A stretch of DNA of 40,569 nucleotides from positions 1 to 40,569 of the IMG/VR virus record IMGVR_UViG_3300036861_000589, one strand, 5' to 3'. Made by a program: the position numbers and the translations under genes. Source of the stretch: a virus. Position 1 is the first letter of the stretch; every line of letters begins with the position of its first letter. Of the stretch, positions 13,663 to 22,572 are shown piece after piece. The notes beneath the pieces are model-generated. The model was not told the DNA's origin. It searched no databases and saw nothing but the letters and a program-made list of their open reading frames with translations.

Positions 13663-13811
13663 TAACCACCATGGACAAGGCCTGGACAGCCGGTTTTGTG
13701 ACATTCATCGGCCAGTACCTGTCCACGCGCTCCGGCTGGGGTTGGCTCACGCCCGAACTCGTGGCCATGGTCGCGGGCATTGCGACATACTGGATGCCGA
13801 ACAAAGCATGA
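13659..13811 (+). CDS. 50-residue putative membrane protein
   Basis: The ATG at 13659 is inside an ATGA overlap. The N-terminal helix (AWTAGFVTFIGQYLS) and C-terminal helix (ELVAMVAGIATYWMPNKA) are hydrophobic. Similar short proteins occur beside packaging genes in other phages. A holin-like role is possible, but charges and length leave this open. Its stop overlaps the next ATG by 4 bp. Confidence 0.62.
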   Translation: MITTMDKAWTAGFVTFIGQYLSTRSGWGWLTPELVAMVAGIATYWMPNKA

Positions 13812-14182
13812 GCCATAACCGTGCTATCGCCGAGGCCTTCGCAGCCCAGTTCGATCCGCCGCTCAATCCCGTCCAGACGGCGCGAATCAACAACATGCCG
13901 GTTCGTGACGCCTGGCTCGTCGCGGTGTACGACAAGCAGACCGGGTACGGCATCACCGCGCACGCCTATGCCGGCCAGCTGCACGCCTTCTTGGAAGGCG
14001 CGGCAGAGAGCGACGGCGCCGCGGACATCGGCAGGGTGCTGGCCGCGACAATGCGCAAGCTGAGAGATGGACCGCACACCGACACAGCCCCGAGCGGGGA
14101 GATTGCCGGGCGCCCCCAAGCCGCCGAACAGCGGCCGCCAGAAGGGCACGCCGAACAAGGTAACGAGCAAGGTTCGCCTTGA
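13808..14182 (+). CDS. Conserved phage protein upstream of terminase
   Basis: 124 residues. The ATG at 13808 is in an ATGA overlap. The first 90 residues are well formed: AIAEAFAAQFDPPLNPVQTA, INNMPVRDAWLVAVYDKQTG, HAYAGQLHAFLEGAAE. The last 37 are low in complexity and overlap the next gene for 116 bp in another frame, so the fold probably ends near residue 87. The family is seen as a hypothetical before small terminase genes. No motif for a specific activity is seen. Confidence 0.72.
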   Translation: MSHNRAIAEAFAAQFDPPLNPVQTARINNMPVRDAWLVAVYDKQTGYGITAHAYAGQLHAFLEGAAESDGAADIGRVLAATMRKLRDGPHTDTAPSGEIAGRPQAAEQRPPEGHAEQGNEQGSP

Positions 14183-14393
14183 GGAGACGGCGCTCGCTGC
14201 GGGCGAAGCGCCGCTCGACTTCCTGCTCCGCGTCATGCGCGACCGGCGGCGCCCGATCGAGGTCCGCCTGGTAGCGGCGAAAGCGGCGGCACCCTACTGC
14301 CACCGCGCGCTGAAGGCGGTTGAGCTCACGGGCGAGGGCAGCGGGCCCGTCGTGAGCCGTGTCGAGATAGTAATTGTCGACCCTGAGAATTGA
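14067..14393 (+). CDS. Putative small terminase subunit
   Basis: 108 residues from the ATG at 14067. It contains SGRQKGTPNKVTSKVR near the N-terminus and a helical centre (PLDFLLRVMRDRRRPIEVRL, AAPYCHRALKAVEL), a pattern common in proteins placed immediately before TerL in phages. Small terminase binds packaging-site DNA and regulates TerL. The assignment rests on position and the Arg/Lys-rich start, not on a clear HTH, so it is tentative. It overlaps both neighbours, by 116 and 20 bp. Confidence 0.62.
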   Translation: MDRTPTQPRAGRLPGAPKPPNSGRQKGTPNKVTSKVRLEETALAAGEAPLDFLLRVMRDRRRPIEVRLVAAKAAAPYCHRALKAVELTGEGSGPVVSRVEIVIVDPEN

Positions 14394-15741
14394 GGTTCCA
14401 CGGGCGTTCAAGCCGCTGCTCACGCCGGCACGCTACAAGGGCGCGTACGGCGGGCGCGGCGCGGCGAAGTCGCATTTCTTCGGCGAGCAGATGGTGCTGA
14501 GGTGCCATCTAGACCCCATCAGGGCCGTTGGTATTCGCGAGGTGCAGCTGAGCATCCGCGATTCGGTCCGGCAGCTCCTGATCGACAAGATCACGAAGCT
14601 GGGCCTGGGTGGCGCGTTCTCGGTGCTGGACACAGAGATCCGTGGGTTGAACGGCTCGAACATCATCTTTCGCGGCATGCAGTCCTACAATGCGGACACC
14701 ATCAAGTCGCTGGAGGGCTACGATCTTGCGTGGGTCGACGAAGCCCACATGCTCTCTCAGCATTCCCTCGACCTGCTCAGACCAACGATTCGCGAAGAAC
14801 GCTCCGAGCTGTGGTTTTCGTGGAACCCGCGCTTTCGCACTGACCCAGTTGACCGGTTCCTGCGCAGAAATCCGCCCGCCGAAGCCGTGGTAGTGGGCGT
14901 CAACTGGGACGACAACCCTTGGTTCCCCGATGTTCTCCGGCGCGAGATGGAGCACGACAGGGAGCTCGACGCAGAGCTTGCCGAGCACATCTGGAATGGA
15001 ACCTACAAGATCGGCCACGGCGCGATCCTTGCGCGCCAGATCGAGCGGCAAGAGCGGGCGGGCCACATCCACGACGGCGTTGATTACGACCCCGACGGCC
15101 CAGCTGTCGAGATCAGCTCGGATATCGGCTATCGCGACACGGCGAGCTGGTGGTTCTGGCAGCGCAAGGTCGGCGGCTTCAGTGTGATCGACCATGACTA
15201 CGGCAGCGGCTACGAGGCAGACGACTGGGTTGTGCGCCTGCAGGACAGGCTGCGCGAGCGCGGCTGGCCGTTGGGGCACGTCTGGCTGCCGCACGACGCC
15301 AAGGCCAAGACGTTCGCCACCAAGCATACGGCTGTTGAGCGGTTCCTGGCCGCTTTCGGCGCCGACAAGGTGAGTATCGTCGCGCGGAGCAGAAAGTATG
15401 ACCGCATTAACGCCGCGCGGCGCGTCGCGGCCAAATGCGAGTTCAATTCCTCCCGGTGCGAGGCAGGGCTCGACGGCCTGAGGGCCTGGGAGTTCGAGTG
15501 GAACGAGGACACGGAAGCATTCTCGCGCGAGCCGCTGCCCAACTGGGCAGGCCACCACGGTGACGGCTATTCCTACGGGTGCCAGGTGATGGAAGGCCTG
15601 GCGCTACCGGAGGCGCTCCCGAAGGGGCAGATGGTGGAGACCCCGCGCGGGCCGGTGTTCATGCCTGAGGTAGAGGCCAGATGGCCGACGTTGGATGAGG
15701 CATGGGCGCACCAGCCGCGTCCTAGCAAGTGGAGAGTGTGA
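14374..15741 (+). CDS. terL: Large terminase subunit (PBSX/XtmB type)
   Basis: 455 residues from a TTG at 14374, inside the end of the previous gene; no better start fits the full domain. The packaging ATPase has Walker A GGRGAAKS (26-33) and Walker B YDLAWVDEAH (116-125). The nuclease part has SSDIGYRDTASW (Asp250, Asp255), VWLPHDAKAKTFAT and a late HHGDGYSYG aspartate. It translocates DNA into the prohead and cuts the concatemer. The PBSX-like family is usually linked to headful packaging, which would explain a permuted genome without fixed ends in this window. Confidence 0.92.
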   Translation: MSTLRIEVPRAFKPLLTPARYKGAYGGRGAAKSHFFGEQMVLRCHLDPIRAVGIREVQLSIRDSVRQLLIDKITKLGLGGAFSVLDTEIRGLNGSNIIFRGMQSYNADTIKSLEGYDLAWVDEAHMLSQHSLDLLRPTIREERSELWFSWNPRFRTDPVDRFLRRNPPAEAVVVGVNWDDNPWFPDVLRREMEHDRELDAELAEHIWNGTYKIGHGAILARQIERQERAGHIHDGVDYDPDGPAVEISSDIGYRDTASWWFWQRKVGGFSVIDHDYGSGYEADDWVVRLQDRLRERGWPLGHVWLPHDAKAKTFATKHTAVERFLAAFGADKVSIVARSRKYDRINAARRVAAKCEFNSSRCEAGLDGLRAWEFEWNEDTEAFSREPLPNWAGHHGDGYSYGCQVMEGLALPEALPKGQMVETPRGPVFMPEVEARWPTLDEAWAHQPRPSKWRV

Positions 15742-16028
15742 TGCTGTGGAGTCCCACGGGGCCGGCCGTCGTGGCCGGGGTGTCGCCGGCGAACGCCGCG
15801 TTCCGGGCCGCTGGGAACATTGCGGCCAACTATGGCGGCGTGGCGTGGGTTTTCAATTCCGGCACCGGCGTGGCGACTTTCACCTTGGGCGGCAGCGGCG
15901 TGACCAACACGCTGCTGATACCGATCGGCGGCGGCCAGGGCATGACGGTGGCCTTCGGGCCAGGCGACACGCACATCAGCGCGTCGTCAGCGGACATCAG
16001 TACGACGCCAGGCATCGGCAGGCCGTGA
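15741..16028 (+). CDS. Small virion-associated protein, paralogue A
   Basis: 95 residues. The ATG at 15741 shares its A with the terL stop. It is a beta-rich protein: WSPTGPAVVAGVSPANAAF, ANYGGVAWVFNSGTG, VTNTLLIPIGGGQGMTVAFG, ending in TPGIGRP. It matches the protein at 16741-17046 across its whole length (GGVAWVFN, LLIPI-like and TPGI-RP segments), so the two arose by duplication around the LamG gene. A role as a minor capsid or tail decoration is plausible from location. No known family is recognised. Confidence 0.72.
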   Translation: MLWSPTGPAVVAGVSPANAAFRAAGNIAANYGGVAWVFNSGTGVATFTLGGSGVTNTLLIPIGGGQGMTVAFGPGDTHISASSADISTTPGIGRP

Positions 16029-16696
16029 CGCTGCATTTGGGGCTGGACCTCTGTCTTGGCGGCGGCGGCGGCGGCTTCTCCCCCCTCTCCCTCGATCCGG
16101 TCCTGTGGCTGAAGCTAAACGAGGGCTCCGGCACAACGCCGCAGGACTCTTCCGGCAACGGGAACAACAGCACTTTTATCAATACGCCCACTTGGGACAC
16201 CCCCGGCTGGCTCGATTTCCAGGCCGCCGATATGGATGGACTGCTGATCTCTGGTCTGTTGGGTCAGCCCGCTGCCGTGACGGTTGCCGTATGGGTGGAT
16301 GTGGATGCCATCGCCGGCACCCACCCGCGCGTAATGAGCATCGGCAATGCCGTAGACCTGGTCGTGGAGAGCAACGGCATCCAGGTCATACACTTCGACG
16401 GCGGCTTTCGATCTCTTGCGTATACTGGGGGCACCATCGTTGGCGCTGGGCCGACGCACATCGCCTGCGTGGTGGACCCAGGCGGCTCGCGGCAGCAATT
16501 GTACCTCAACGGGGTGTCGGTGGCATCTGCGGCGCTATCGGCCGCTATCAATTACCCTGGGACAGGCATTAGCGATACCTACGTTGGACAGATCATCGGG
16601 CTGGAGCCGTTCGACGGCCGCATGCACGACGTGCTGGCGTTCCCGTCCGCGCTCACCACCGAGCAGATCGCGGCCGTAATGGCGGCGACAGCATAA
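16025..16696 (+). CDS. LamG-like concanavalin-fold protein
   Basis: 223 residues from a GTG at 16025 in a GTGA overlap. After a Gly-rich stretch comes DPVLWLKLNEGSGTT and DSSGNGNNSTFINTPTW, the classic start of a LamG/concanavalin-like jelly roll; WVDVDAIAGTHPRVMSIGN and IACVVDPGGSRQQLYLNGVS continue it, and GLEPFDGRMHDVLAFPSALT closes it. Such domains bind glycans or decorate capsids. Its place between terminase and portal suggests a surface protein of the head that may attach to polysaccharide. No signal peptide is present. Confidence 0.82.
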   Translation: MTLHLGLDLCLGGGGGGFSPLSLDPVLWLKLNEGSGTTPQDSSGNGNNSTFINTPTWDTPGWLDFQAADMDGLLISGLLGQPAAVTVAVWVDVDAIAGTHPRVMSIGNAVDLVVESNGIQVIHFDGGFRSLAYTGGTIVGAGPTHIACVVDPGGSRQQLYLNGVSVASAALSAAINYPGTGISDTYVGQIIGLEPFDGRMHDVLAFPSALTTEQIAAVMAATA

Positions 16697-16740
16697 TGCG
16701 CACCTATCTCGCAGCAAAGCAGGGACGGGTACTGTAGCCT

Positions 16741-17046
16741 GTGGCCGCCATGCAGAACGACATCATTTGGAGCCCGACGGGGCCAACGATCGCGGCGGGC
16801 ACAGGACCCAGCGCACCCTTCCGGACAGCCAACAACATCGCTTCCAACCTGGGCGGCGTGGCGTGGGTGTTCAACGACACCGACCTTACCCAGAGGTTCA
16901 CGATCGGGGACGCCAGCGTGGGCAACAGCATTCTTGTCCCCATCTCGCCGCGGCGGGGCATGTTCATTGCGTTCGGGGCGATGGACACTCACATTATCGC
17001 GACTGCATTGGGCGTCTGGGCGACGCCAGGCATCGCCCGTCCCTGA
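16741..17046 (+). CDS. Small virion-associated protein, paralogue B
   Basis: 101 residues from a GTG at 16741 (GGGACGGG 9 bases upstream); an ATG at 16750 is also possible. It follows the same pattern as 15741-16028: IIWSPTGPTIAAGTGPSAPF, NLGGVAWVFNDTD, NSILVPISPRRGMFIAFGA, TPGIARP. The last bases share the TGATG junction with the portal start. The pair brackets the LamG gene and may form a shared assembly with it, perhaps as different copies of a capsid-bound subunit. Confidence 0.72.
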   Translation: MAAMQNDIIWSPTGPTIAAGTGPSAPFRTANNIASNLGGVAWVFNDTDLTQRFTIGDASVGNSILVPISPRRGMFIAFGAMDTHIIATALGVWATPGIARP

Positions 17047-19346
17047 TGGCCGCCACCGGCGCCACCCAAGTCGGGGTGGAGAGTGAGAGCGCATTCGGCA
17101 CCGACGCTGCTGGCCAGGCCGCGTGGTGGCACACCGAGATCAAGCTTGCCCAGAAGTTCCGTGCGCCTTGGCTGAAGCGCGTAAAGAAGATCGTCGAGCG
17201 CTATCGGGACCAGGGGCCTGAGGGCGAGCGCAACGATGACCTCCTGCCACGGCCAGTCCGGTTCAACGTTTTGTGGTCCAATGTGCAGACGCTGCTCCCG
17301 GCGGTCTATGCGAAGGCGCCCAAGCCCGTTGTAGAGCGGCGATTTCTGAGCCGCGACCCGGTGGGCCGCACAGCGAGCATGATCCTGGAGCGCTCGCTCG
17401 CCTACAATCTGGAGGTCGGTTACTACCACGGCTCGACGCGCAAGAGCGTGCTCGACTACCTGCTCGCCGGCCAGGGAGAGGTCTGGCACCGCTATGAGCC
17501 GATCTACGACTACTCGCAGCAGCCGGCACTTACAGACACGAAGCCGACTGAGCCGTCTGAGCAGGCGGGACACATGCAGGGCCCTGCTCAACAGCAAGGC
17601 TACGCCCAGCCGCCCGGCGGCGCACTGCTGCAGGCAGGGCAGCCCGGTGGCTTGCAGCAAGCACAGTCTCAAGCTGGGCAAGAGGGCAGCGAGCAGCCAT
17701 ACGCCACGGTGGCGGCCGAAAAGGTGTGCACCGACTATGTGCACGTCGAGGATTTCTTAACGAACGCAGCGCGCACATGCGACGAGCTGCGCTGGGTAGG
17801 CAAGCGCGCGTACCTGACGCGCGCGCAGTTGGTGAAGCGCTTCGGCGACGTCGGCAGGACGGTCCCGCTCGACTACAAGCCGAAGGACATGCCGTCGAGC
17901 ACGAGCTCGAAGGCTGTGCAGCAGGACCAGGTCTTCGCGCGGGCTACGGTATGGGAGTGCTGGCATAAGCCGGACCGCAAGGTCTATTTCGTCTCCGAGC
18001 ACCACAATGAGATCCTGGAGGTAGCCGAGGATCCGCTGCACCTCGAAGGTTTCTGGCCGACGCCGGAGCCTCTGCTCGCCACGGTGGCCAACGATTCCAT
18101 CGTGCCGGTGCCGGACTATGCCGAGTACCAGGGCCAGGCGCAGGAGCTGGATGAACTCACCCAGCGCATCGCCGCGCTGACGAAGTGCATCAAGGTCGCC
18201 GGCGTCTACGACGCGAGTGTGCCGGCGCTCAAGCAGCTGCTGGACGAGGGGCAGGAGAACAAGCTCTATCCCGTCGCTAAGTGGGCGGAGTTCAGCGAAA
18301 AAAAGGGCCTCGACGGCTGCACGGACTTTCTCCCGATCCGCGACATGGCGGAAGTGTTGATCCGGCTGCACGAGGCGCGCGCGCAGGTCAAAAACGACCT
18401 CTACGAGATTACTGGCATGTCCGACATTGTGCGCGGGGCCAGCGGCGTAGGCGGCGCCAAGACGGCCACCGAGCAGCGCATCAAGGGTCAGTTCGCGAGC
18501 CTGAGACTCTCCGACAGGCAGGCGGCAGTGGCGCGGTTCTGCCGAGACAGCCTGCGCATCCAGGCGGAGATCATGGCCGAGCACTTTGCGCCTGAGACGC
18601 TGTGGCTGATGTCAGGGTACGAGCAGTGGGGCCCGGAGCAACACATTCAGGCGGGGATGAACCCGCAGCAGGCCCAGCAGCTGGCCATGCAAGTGTTTCA
18701 GCAGGCCATCCAGCTGCTCAAGTCGGACAAGCTGCGGGGTTTCCGGATCGAGGTCGAGACGGACTCGACCGTCGAGCCCGATGCGCAGGCTGAAAAACAG
18801 GCACGCGTGGAATTCCTGGGGGCCGTGGCGCAGTTCCTGCCGCAGGCATTAGCGGCAGCAACGCAGCAGCCGGAGATGGCCCCGCTGATGGGCAAGATGC
18901 TGCTGTTCGGTGTGCGCGGCTTCCGTGCTGGTCGCGAGTTGGAGAGCGCCATGGAGGAGACGATTGCCGTGTTGGAGAAGCAGGCGCAGAACCCGAAGCC
19001 GAAGCCGCCGACGCCGGAGGAGATGGCGTTGAAAACGGAGCAGCTGAAGCAGCAGGGCGAGGAGCGGCGGCAGGTGCGCGACGATCAGTCCACCATGCGT
19101 GAGCAGCAGATGGAGAGCCAGCGTGCGCAGCAGGATGCCGCACTGGAGCAGCAGACGCAGGCGGGCGAGATCGCGATGAAGCAGCGCGAGCACCAGCTGA
19201 AGATGGAAGAGATGGAGCGTAAGGCGCAGATGGACGCTTTCCGATTCCAGGTCGAAATGGCCAAGCTGGACGGGGAGTTGCAACAGGCACACGCGATGGC
19301 GGCGATCCCGCGGCAGCAGCCGATGAACAGTGGAGCGCCAGCGTGA
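17046..19346 (+). CDS. Portal protein
   Basis: 766 residues from the ATG at 17046, sharing a base with the previous stop. N-terminal KIVERYRDQGPEGERN, VRFNVLWSNVQTLLPAVYAK, ARTCDELRWVGKRAYLTRAQ and the long helical core (LDELTQRIAALTKCIKVAGV, ITGMSDIVRG) match large portal proteins of short-tailed phages. The C-terminal 120 residues are a Gln/Glu/Arg coiled coil (QQGEERRQVRDDQSTMREQQ), as in other such portals, here also encoding an insert rich in Gln (SQAGQEGSEQ, about 210-220). Twelve copies would form the vertex ring for DNA passage. The placement right after terminase fits. Confidence 0.87.
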   Translation: MAATGATQVGVESESAFGTDAAGQAAWWHTEIKLAQKFRAPWLKRVKKIVERYRDQGPEGERNDDLLPRPVRFNVLWSNVQTLLPAVYAKAPKPVVERRFLSRDPVGRTASMILERSLAYNLEVGYYHGSTRKSVLDYLLAGQGEVWHRYEPIYDYSQQPALTDTKPTEPSEQAGHMQGPAQQQGYAQPPGGALLQAGQPGGLQQAQSQAGQEGSEQPYATVAAEKVCTDYVHVEDFLTNAARTCDELRWVGKRAYLTRAQLVKRFGDVGRTVPLDYKPKDMPSSTSSKAVQQDQVFARATVWECWHKPDRKVYFVSEHHNEILEVAEDPLHLEGFWPTPEPLLATVANDSIVPVPDYAEYQGQAQELDELTQRIAALTKCIKVAGVYDASVPALKQLLDEGQENKLYPVAKWAEFSEKKGLDGCTDFLPIRDMAEVLIRLHEARAQVKNDLYEITGMSDIVRGASGVGGAKTATEQRIKGQFASLRLSDRQAAVARFCRDSLRIQAEIMAEHFAPETLWLMSGYEQWGPEQHIQAGMNPQQAQQLAMQVFQQAIQLLKSDKLRGFRIEVETDSTVEPDAQAEKQARVEFLGAVAQFLPQALAAATQQPEMAPLMGKMLLFGVRGFRAGRELESAMEETIAVLEKQAQNPKPKPPTPEEMALKTEQLKQQGEERRQVRDDQSTMREQQMESQRAQQDAALEQQTQAGEIAMKQREHQLKMEEMERKAQMDAFRFQVEMAKLDGELQQAHAMAAIPRQQPMNSGAPA

Positions 19347-19696
19347 GAACCACCTACGTCTACGACGCCGTTCTAGATTGCCTGGTGCGCAAGGACGGGC
19401 GCAACTATTTCGAGCGGGACCAGGCTGGTCCGCACATCATCAGCGACAACCTGCCCGGTGGCATCAACGGCATCGTGCACCCGGTCAGCCAGGGGCACTA
19501 CACGTCGAAGAAGCTGTTTCGCGATGAGACGCGCGCTCGCGGCTGCGTTGAAGTCGGCAACGACGTGCGGCCGGAGCGCGCGGTGCGGAAGCTGCCCGAT
19601 GTGCGACCGCTGATGAAACAGCTGATCGACCACGTCACGCCAATGAATCAGCACGAGTACCGGCAGTACTTCAAAGAACTGACTTACAAGGACTAA
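19343..19696 (+). CDS. Conserved hypothetical protein of the head module
   Basis: 117 residues from a GTG at 19343 in a GTGA overlap with the portal. It begins RTTYVYDAVLDCLVRKDGR and has HIISDNLPGGINGIVHPVSQ, then a C-terminus with DVRPLMKQLIDHV and YRQYFKELTYKD. Similar small proteins lie between portal and scaffold in other short-tailed phages; their role is not known to me. No membrane or signal segment is present. Confidence 0.72.
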   Translation: MRTTYVYDAVLDCLVRKDGRNYFERDQAGPHIISDNLPGGINGIVHPVSQGHYTSKKLFRDETRARGCVEVGNDVRPERAVRKLPDVRPLMKQLIDHVTPMNQHEYRQYFKELTYKD

Positions 19697-19700
19697 ACCA

Positions 19701-20963
19701 GTGGACCAAGATGAAGTGATTGCGGCCGATGCCGTAGTCGATACCAGCGCGCCAGTCATTGATCCGGCTCCAGCGCCGGCACCAGCTGCGCCGCAGGATC
19801 ATCCGGCCAAGCCCGTCTCGGTACGTGATAGCGTGCGCGCGGCGTACGACCAACTGAGCAAGAAGGGCGGCGATGAGCCGAAGCCAGGCGAGCCAGGCGA
19901 GCCAGCCAAGCCGACAGGGCAGTTAAGCCGCGACCCGGCAACAGGGCGGTTCGCCGCTCAACCCAAGCCGGCGGACCCGGCAGTTGCGGCGCGACCTGGA
20001 GCGGACCCAGCGCCTGCTGAAAAGGCTGGAGGCCAAGCCCCAGGGGCGCCCGCCGTGCCTGGGGGCGGCCCGCCGCCGGGCTGGTCCGTCCAGTCCAAAG
20101 CCAGCTGGGACAGCCTGAAGGCGGCGTTCCCGCACGTCGCTGCCGACGTCGAGAAGCGTCAGCAGGAGACCGAGGCCGGTCTCGCCGCGCTGCGCGACTA
20201 CAAGGACGTCAAGCCCTACGCCGAGATGGCGCAGCAGTCGGGCACTACGCTTGCCGCCGCGCTGCAGCGCTACACCACGATGGAGCAGCTCGCGCGCCGC
20301 GACCCCGCCCAGGGGATGATGTCCATCGCCCATAACATGGGGCTCTCCAAGGCTCAGGCCGGGCAACTCTTCGCACACCTGGCTGGTGCCCTCGGCGCCC
20401 GCCCTACGAATGGCCACCAATCAAACGGTGGCCTCCAACCCTTCACTAGCGGCACGGATCAAAACGACCCGCTGGCGGAGGTCCTCGGCCCGATCCTGGA
20501 GCAGCGCCTCGGGCCGCTGGCGCAGAAGCTCGGCGTGCTCGAAACTCATCTGACACGGGCGCAGCAGGCGGATCAGAACGCCATGCAACGCGGCGTGTCG
20601 GAAGCCATCGAGAAGTTCGCAACTGACCCGGCGCACCGCTATTTCCCAGATCTGCAGGAGACCATCAGCCGTCTCTTCGAGACGGGCATGGTGGAGCGTA
20701 CGGCTGACCCGGTAGCGGACCTCACCAAGGCCTACGAAATGGCGGCCTACCAACACCCCGAGGTGCGCGAGGCGCTTGTCAGCGAGCGGCTCAAGGCCAA
20801 GGCGGATGAGGGCAGGACCAAGGCGGTGGCGGCGCAGAAGCGTGCTGTGTCTCTCACCGGGCACCCTGCCGGAGGAGCCGCGGCTCCGCCCCGGCCGGCT
20901 GTCGGTATGAGCGCGCACGACAGCGTGCGTGCCGCATTCGATCAACTGCGCTCCGGGGTCTGA
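19701..20963 (+). CDS. Putative scaffolding protein
   Basis: 420 residues from a GTG at 19701 with AGGA upstream. A Pro/Ala-rich disordered N-terminal region (about residues 1-130) is followed by a helical core (AAFPHVAADVEKRQQETEAG, KPYAEMAQQSGTTLAAALQR, RRDPAQGMMSIAHNMGL) and a basic helical C-terminus. The motif SVRDSVRAAYDQLSK near residue 40 is repeated near the end as SAHDSVRAAFDQLRSG. Its place before the coat gene and its charge pattern are those of scaffolds, which guide coat assembly and then leave. Confidence 0.78.
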   Translation: MDQDEVIAADAVVDTSAPVIDPAPAPAPAAPQDHPAKPVSVRDSVRAAYDQLSKKGGDEPKPGEPGEPAKPTGQLSRDPATGRFAAQPKPADPAVAARPGADPAPAEKAGGQAPGAPAVPGGGPPPGWSVQSKASWDSLKAAFPHVAADVEKRQQETEAGLAALRDYKDVKPYAEMAQQSGTTLAAALQRYTTMEQLARRDPAQGMMSIAHNMGLSKAQAGQLFAHLAGALGARPTNGHQSNGGLQPFTSGTDQNDPLAEVLGPILEQRLGPLAQKLGVLETHLTRAQQADQNAMQRGVSEAIEKFATDPAHRYFPDLQETISRLFETGMVERTADPVADLTKAYEMAAYQHPEVREALVSERLKAKADEGRTKAVAAQKRAVSLTGHPAGGAAAPPRPAVGMSAHDSVRAAFDQLRSGV

Positions 20964-20999
20964 CCCCGAGAGGCTGAAACCCGACAAGGAAACGAGACT

Positions 21000-22016
21000 A
21001 TGCCCGCTCCTGGCGTAAGCGAGGTTGCGACCATGACGATGCGCTCCCGCACTGGGGAGCTCGCAGATAGCGTCACCCGCAACAATGCAGTGCTGACCCG
21101 ATTCAACGGCCGTGGTCGCATCCGTGAGTTCATCGGCGGCGGCCGGACCATCATGGAGGAGATCGCGTACGCCCAGAACGTGACGTACAAGCGTTACGCG
21201 GGCTACGAGCTGCTCAACATCTCGCCGTCAAGCGTCTTCACCGCCGCCGAGTATCCCATTCGCCAAGCGGCGGTGGCGGTGTCAATCAGCGGTCTGGAGA
21301 TGCTGCAGAACGCCGGCGACGAGCAGTCCATCGATCTGCTCGGAAGCCGCATCGAGAATGCCGAGGACACATTCCGCAACGGGCTGTCCTTTGACATCTA
21401 CTCGGATGGCTCGCTGCCCAATCAGATCGGCGGCCTGCAGGCGGCGATCCCGTTTGACCCGACGGTGGGCGTCTACGGTACCATCGACCGGGGCCAGTGG
21501 GAGTTCTGGCGCAACCAACGCTTCCGGGCGATCACCGACGGCGGGGCCGCGCTGTCGCCGGCCAACGTGTATCAGTATATGACCCAGCTCTATGTTCGGT
21601 GCACCCGCGGCAACGACCGGCCGGACCTGATCCTCACCGACAACAATGGGTGGACGGTCTACAACCAGTCGCTGCATGCCATCCAGCGCATCACCAACAC
21701 CGATAGCGATCTCGGCAAGGCGGGGTTCCTGAATCTCAAGTTTATGGACAGCGACGTGGTGCTCGACGGCGGCTTCCAGGGCACGACACAGGATGCTTCG
21801 CTGGCCGGCATTCCCATCGGTGGCGTGCCATCATCCGTCATGTGGTTCCTTAACGCCAAGTACAACAGCTGGCGGCCCCACAAGAACCGCAACATGGAGC
21901 CGCTGGATCCCGACCGCTTCTCGGTCAACCAGGACGCGATGGTCCGCCTGATCGGCTGGGCCGGCAACTTCACGAAGCGCGCCATGCTGTTCGACGGCGT
22001 GCTGACCAACACCTGA
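21000..22016 (+). CDS. Major capsid protein
   Basis: 338 residues from the ATG at 21000 after an AAGGA site. It has the MCP pattern of many podoviruses: MTMRSRTGELADSVTRNNAV, then IREFIGGGRTIMEEI, YKRYAGYELLNISPSSVFTA, AEYPIRQAAVAVSISGLEM, LILTDNNGWTVYNQSL and, near the end, WRPHKNRNMEPLDP. It would build the icosahedral head. Scaffold upstream and head proteins downstream support the assignment. Confidence 0.9.
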   Translation: MPAPGVSEVATMTMRSRTGELADSVTRNNAVLTRFNGRGRIREFIGGGRTIMEEIAYAQNVTYKRYAGYELLNISPSSVFTAAEYPIRQAAVAVSISGLEMLQNAGDEQSIDLLGSRIENAEDTFRNGLSFDIYSDGSLPNQIGGLQAAIPFDPTVGVYGTIDRGQWEFWRNQRFRAITDGGAALSPANVYQYMTQLYVRCTRGNDRPDLILTDNNGWTVYNQSLHAIQRITNTDSDLGKAGFLNLKFMDSDVVLDGGFQGTTQDASLAGIPIGGVPSSVMWFLNAKYNSWRPHKNRNMEPLDPDRFSVNQDAMVRLIGWAGNFTKRAMLFDGVLTNT

Positions 22017-22026
22017 GGAGGCGAGA

Positions 22027-22563
22027 ATGTACATCGAGGGTATCAACCCGACCCGCGTTCTCACGGCGGCCGATTTGCCGCCGCCGGTGAACGCGCCGCA
22101 ACCGCTTCCAGACGCCGGCGGCGAGTCTCTCGCCCTCGGCACTGTTGGGCGCGACCAGACCGGCAATGCGTATATCCTGCTACAGAGCGCTGCCGCCATT
22201 GCCGTGCAGGGTCAGGCTATTCTGTGGGATGCGGCATATGTCGTGACCGAGATCACTACGGCACTCCTGACTGGACCACCGCTGAGAGGTGGTAGGCCTC
22301 TCGCTTTCAACTTCGGGCTTCCGACCGCTGCGGGACAGCGCTTTTGGGCTCTGACGGCGGGTCAGGGACCTGTGCGCGTACTGGCCAGCGCGGTGGCAAA
22401 CGCTCGTTTGAATTCTACTGCTACATCCGGTGTGCTCGACGATGATGGGACCGCTGGATCCTTTGTGATTGAGGGGGTCACGTTGACTGTTACCAACGGC
22501 GGTGCCCCGGCATCGGTCAATGCCATCTTGCGCGATCCGCATGTCGGTGACCGCGTCCTGTAA
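22027..22563 (+). CDS. Head decoration or minor virion protein
   Basis: 178 residues, ATG at 22027 with a perfect AGGAGG. The sequence is beta-rich and Ala/Gly/Thr-rich (NAYILLQSAAAIAVQGQAIL, AYVVTEITTALLTG, FWALTAGQGPVRVLASAVAN). The strong ribosome site suggests high expression, as expected for a decoration or cement protein placed right after the coat gene. No family is recognised. Confidence 0.66.
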   Translation: MYIEGINPTRVLTAADLPPPVNAPQPLPDAGGESLALGTVGRDQTGNAYILLQSAAAIAVQGQAILWDAAYVVTEITTALLTGPPLRGGRPLAFNFGLPTAAGQRFWALTAGQGPVRVLASAVANARLNSTATSGVLDDDGTAGSFVIEGVTLTVTNGGAPASVNAILRDPHVGDRVL

Positions 22564-22572
22564 GGAGTCCCC

